NCBI GenBank assembly: GCA_965228415.1
Contig: OZ245814.1
Location: 1,240,001 to 1,304,000, forward strand
Direction: 5' to 3'
DNA: 64,000 nucleotides
Origin: Agaribacillus sp965228415
GTDB taxonomy: Bacteria > Bacteroidota > Bacteroidia > Cytophagales > Cyclobacteriaceae
Shown here: positions 63,273 to 64,000 of the stretch, piece after piece
Layout of the letters: the number at the start of each line of letters is the position of its first letter
How positions within the stretch are numbered: position 1 is the first letter of the stretch
Translations under genes and position numbers: made by a program
The notes under the pieces: model-generated
What the model was told of the DNA's origin: nothing
Seen by the model: the letters and a program-made list of their open reading frames with translations, nothing else
Databases searched by the model: none

Positions 63273-64000
63273 TTATAGATTATTGGCAGCTTCCATCAAA
63301 GCCTTTTTGGCATAAACCTTTGCCAGGTGGCGGCGATAATTTTCAGAGGCAAAGTGGTCGCTTAGAACATCCACATTGATTGCCACTTTTTCTGCCGCAA
63401 TGGTAATATTATCTACATCCGGGGCATGTCCGGTTAATGCGTTTTCCACGGCTTCATCGCAAAAAGCATTCACCGACACACCGGTAAAGGCTAATTTCAC
63501 ACGGTCGCACAGGCCATTATTTTTACTAATGATAGCAGCACAACCTACCAAGGCAAAGCGAGAGGCGGGTTGAACACATTTTGCATATGCCGTGCCAATA
63601 TTACCTTCCGGAATCGGAATTCTTATTTCCGTGATAATCTCGTTTTCAGCGAGCGCTGTGGTATACAGCCCCATGAAAAAATCTTTGGCAGATACATTTT
63701 TCGTTCCTTCCGGGCCCTGTATAACGATTATAGCCTCTGTAGCCAGCATGCCCGCCGGCCAGTCAGCGGCAGGGTCTGCATGTGCCAGGCTTCCCCCGAT
63801 GGTTCCCATATTTCGCACCTGCAAATCGCCAATGCTAGCGGCGATCTGGCATAACATGGGGATTTTACTTTTTACTAACTCAGAGGACTCAATATCGTAG
63901 TGCGTGGTGGCTGCGCCAAAGCAAAGCATGGCATTTTCTTCCCGAATGTATTTTAACCCCGGAATACGGTTAATATCTACCAGCTTTACGGGATTGTTCA
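63273..64000 (-). CDS. Molybdenum hydroxylase FAD-binding subunit (CoxM/XdhB type), partial
   Basis: The frame is open to the window edge; the N-terminus with the first FAD-binding loop lies outside. The visible 241 residues begin with NPVKLVDINRIPGLKYIREE and continue with GAATTHYDIESS, the FAD loop NMGTIGGSLAHADPAADWP, and the C-terminal CO dehydrogenase flavoprotein domain (AFTGVSVNAF). This is the medium subunit of aerobic CO dehydrogenase, xanthine dehydrogenase or related Mo hydroxylases, which passes electrons from the FeS subunit to its acceptor. The adjacent CoxD and CoxE genes support the cox-type cluster. The substrate depends on the large subunit, outside the window. Confidence 0.94.
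   Translation of the reverse strand, partial: NNPVKLVDINRIPGLKYIREENAMLCFGAATTHYDIESSELVKSKIPMLCQIAASIGDLQVRNMGTIGGSLAHADPAADWPAGMLATEAIIVIQGPEGTKNVSAKDFFMGLYTTALAENEIITEIRIPIPEGNIGTAYAKCVQPASRFALVGCAAIISKNNGLCDRVKLAFTGVSVNAFCDEAVENALTGHAPDVDNITIAAEKVAINVDVLSDHFASENYRRHLAKVYAKKALMEAANNL

Noticed and set aside
1..64000. CRISPR arrays, insertion sequences, prophage, tRNA or rRNA genes
   Set aside because: No regularly spaced repeats, transposase or integrase motifs, cloverleaf or rRNA sequence were noticed on either strand by reading.

Overview
The window looks like chromosome of a Bacteroidota bacterium, most likely of the order Cytophagales. Support from the sequence: two secreted proteins end in type IX secretion (T9SS) sorting domains; there are two TonB-dependent receptors, many TPR-fused histidine kinases, LytS/LytR pairs and FtsX-type permeases of about 800 residues; start codons lack Shine-Dalgarno sequences; and several genes have the Bacteroidota -7 promoter element TAnnTTTG, two of them with a -33 TTG. 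No tRNA, rRNA, CRISPR array, insertion sequence, integrase or prophage gene was seen. Coding density is high and most genes are on the minus strand.

Layout. 1-330: start of a secreted protein cut by the window edge. 522-2033: DUF4301 nucleotidyltransferase-like protein. 2405-6829: kinase / LytTR regulator / TPR kinase locus headed by a small unknown protein whose terminator lies inside the kinase signal-peptide codons. 7491-11238: secreted unknown, quinone oxidoreductase, TPR-HTH regulator. 11681-18253: minus-strand run of mnmA, lipoprotein, T9SS subtilase, rpe and a TonB-dependent receptor. 18521-24734: a TrpF-like protein lacking the catalytic Cys, a 1-kb non-coding stretch with an unassigned terminator, a serine hydrolase, coaX and small secreted or membrane proteins. 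24819-28076: two secreted beta-propeller proteins, one with a His/Met-rich loop. 28248-30169: LytS/LytR pair. 30294-40678: three tandem FtsX-type permeases divergent from a sigma-54 activator and its kinase. 40815-46278: rhodanese, YheT-like hydrolase, TonB-dependent receptor, deoxynucleoside kinase, MarR regulator. 46372-54854: two TPR histidine kinases and a TPR-HTH regulator around an SPL-type radical SAM gene. 55197-61072: large T9SS repeat protein, small membrane protein, 2H phosphoesterase-like protein with a notable promoter, coiled-coil membrane protein. 61062-64000: part of a molybdenum-hydroxylase (cox-type) cluster, coxM-coxD-coxE.

How the parts may work together. The window is rich in signal transduction: six histidine kinases, three response regulators and two membrane-anchored TPR-HTH proteins. 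The best-supported regulatory circuit is at 35232-40678: the sigma-54 activator gene is divergent from the FtsX operon, and the gap holds a 15-bp inverted repeat and a -24/-12-like element placed as upstream activator sites would be. A second precise architecture lies upstream of the 2H phosphoesterase-like gene: two TACTA-N7-TAGTA boxes 30 bp apart placed around a -33/-7 promoter. The deoxynucleoside kinase, MnmA, Rpe and CoaX genes are ordinary housekeeping genes scattered among these.
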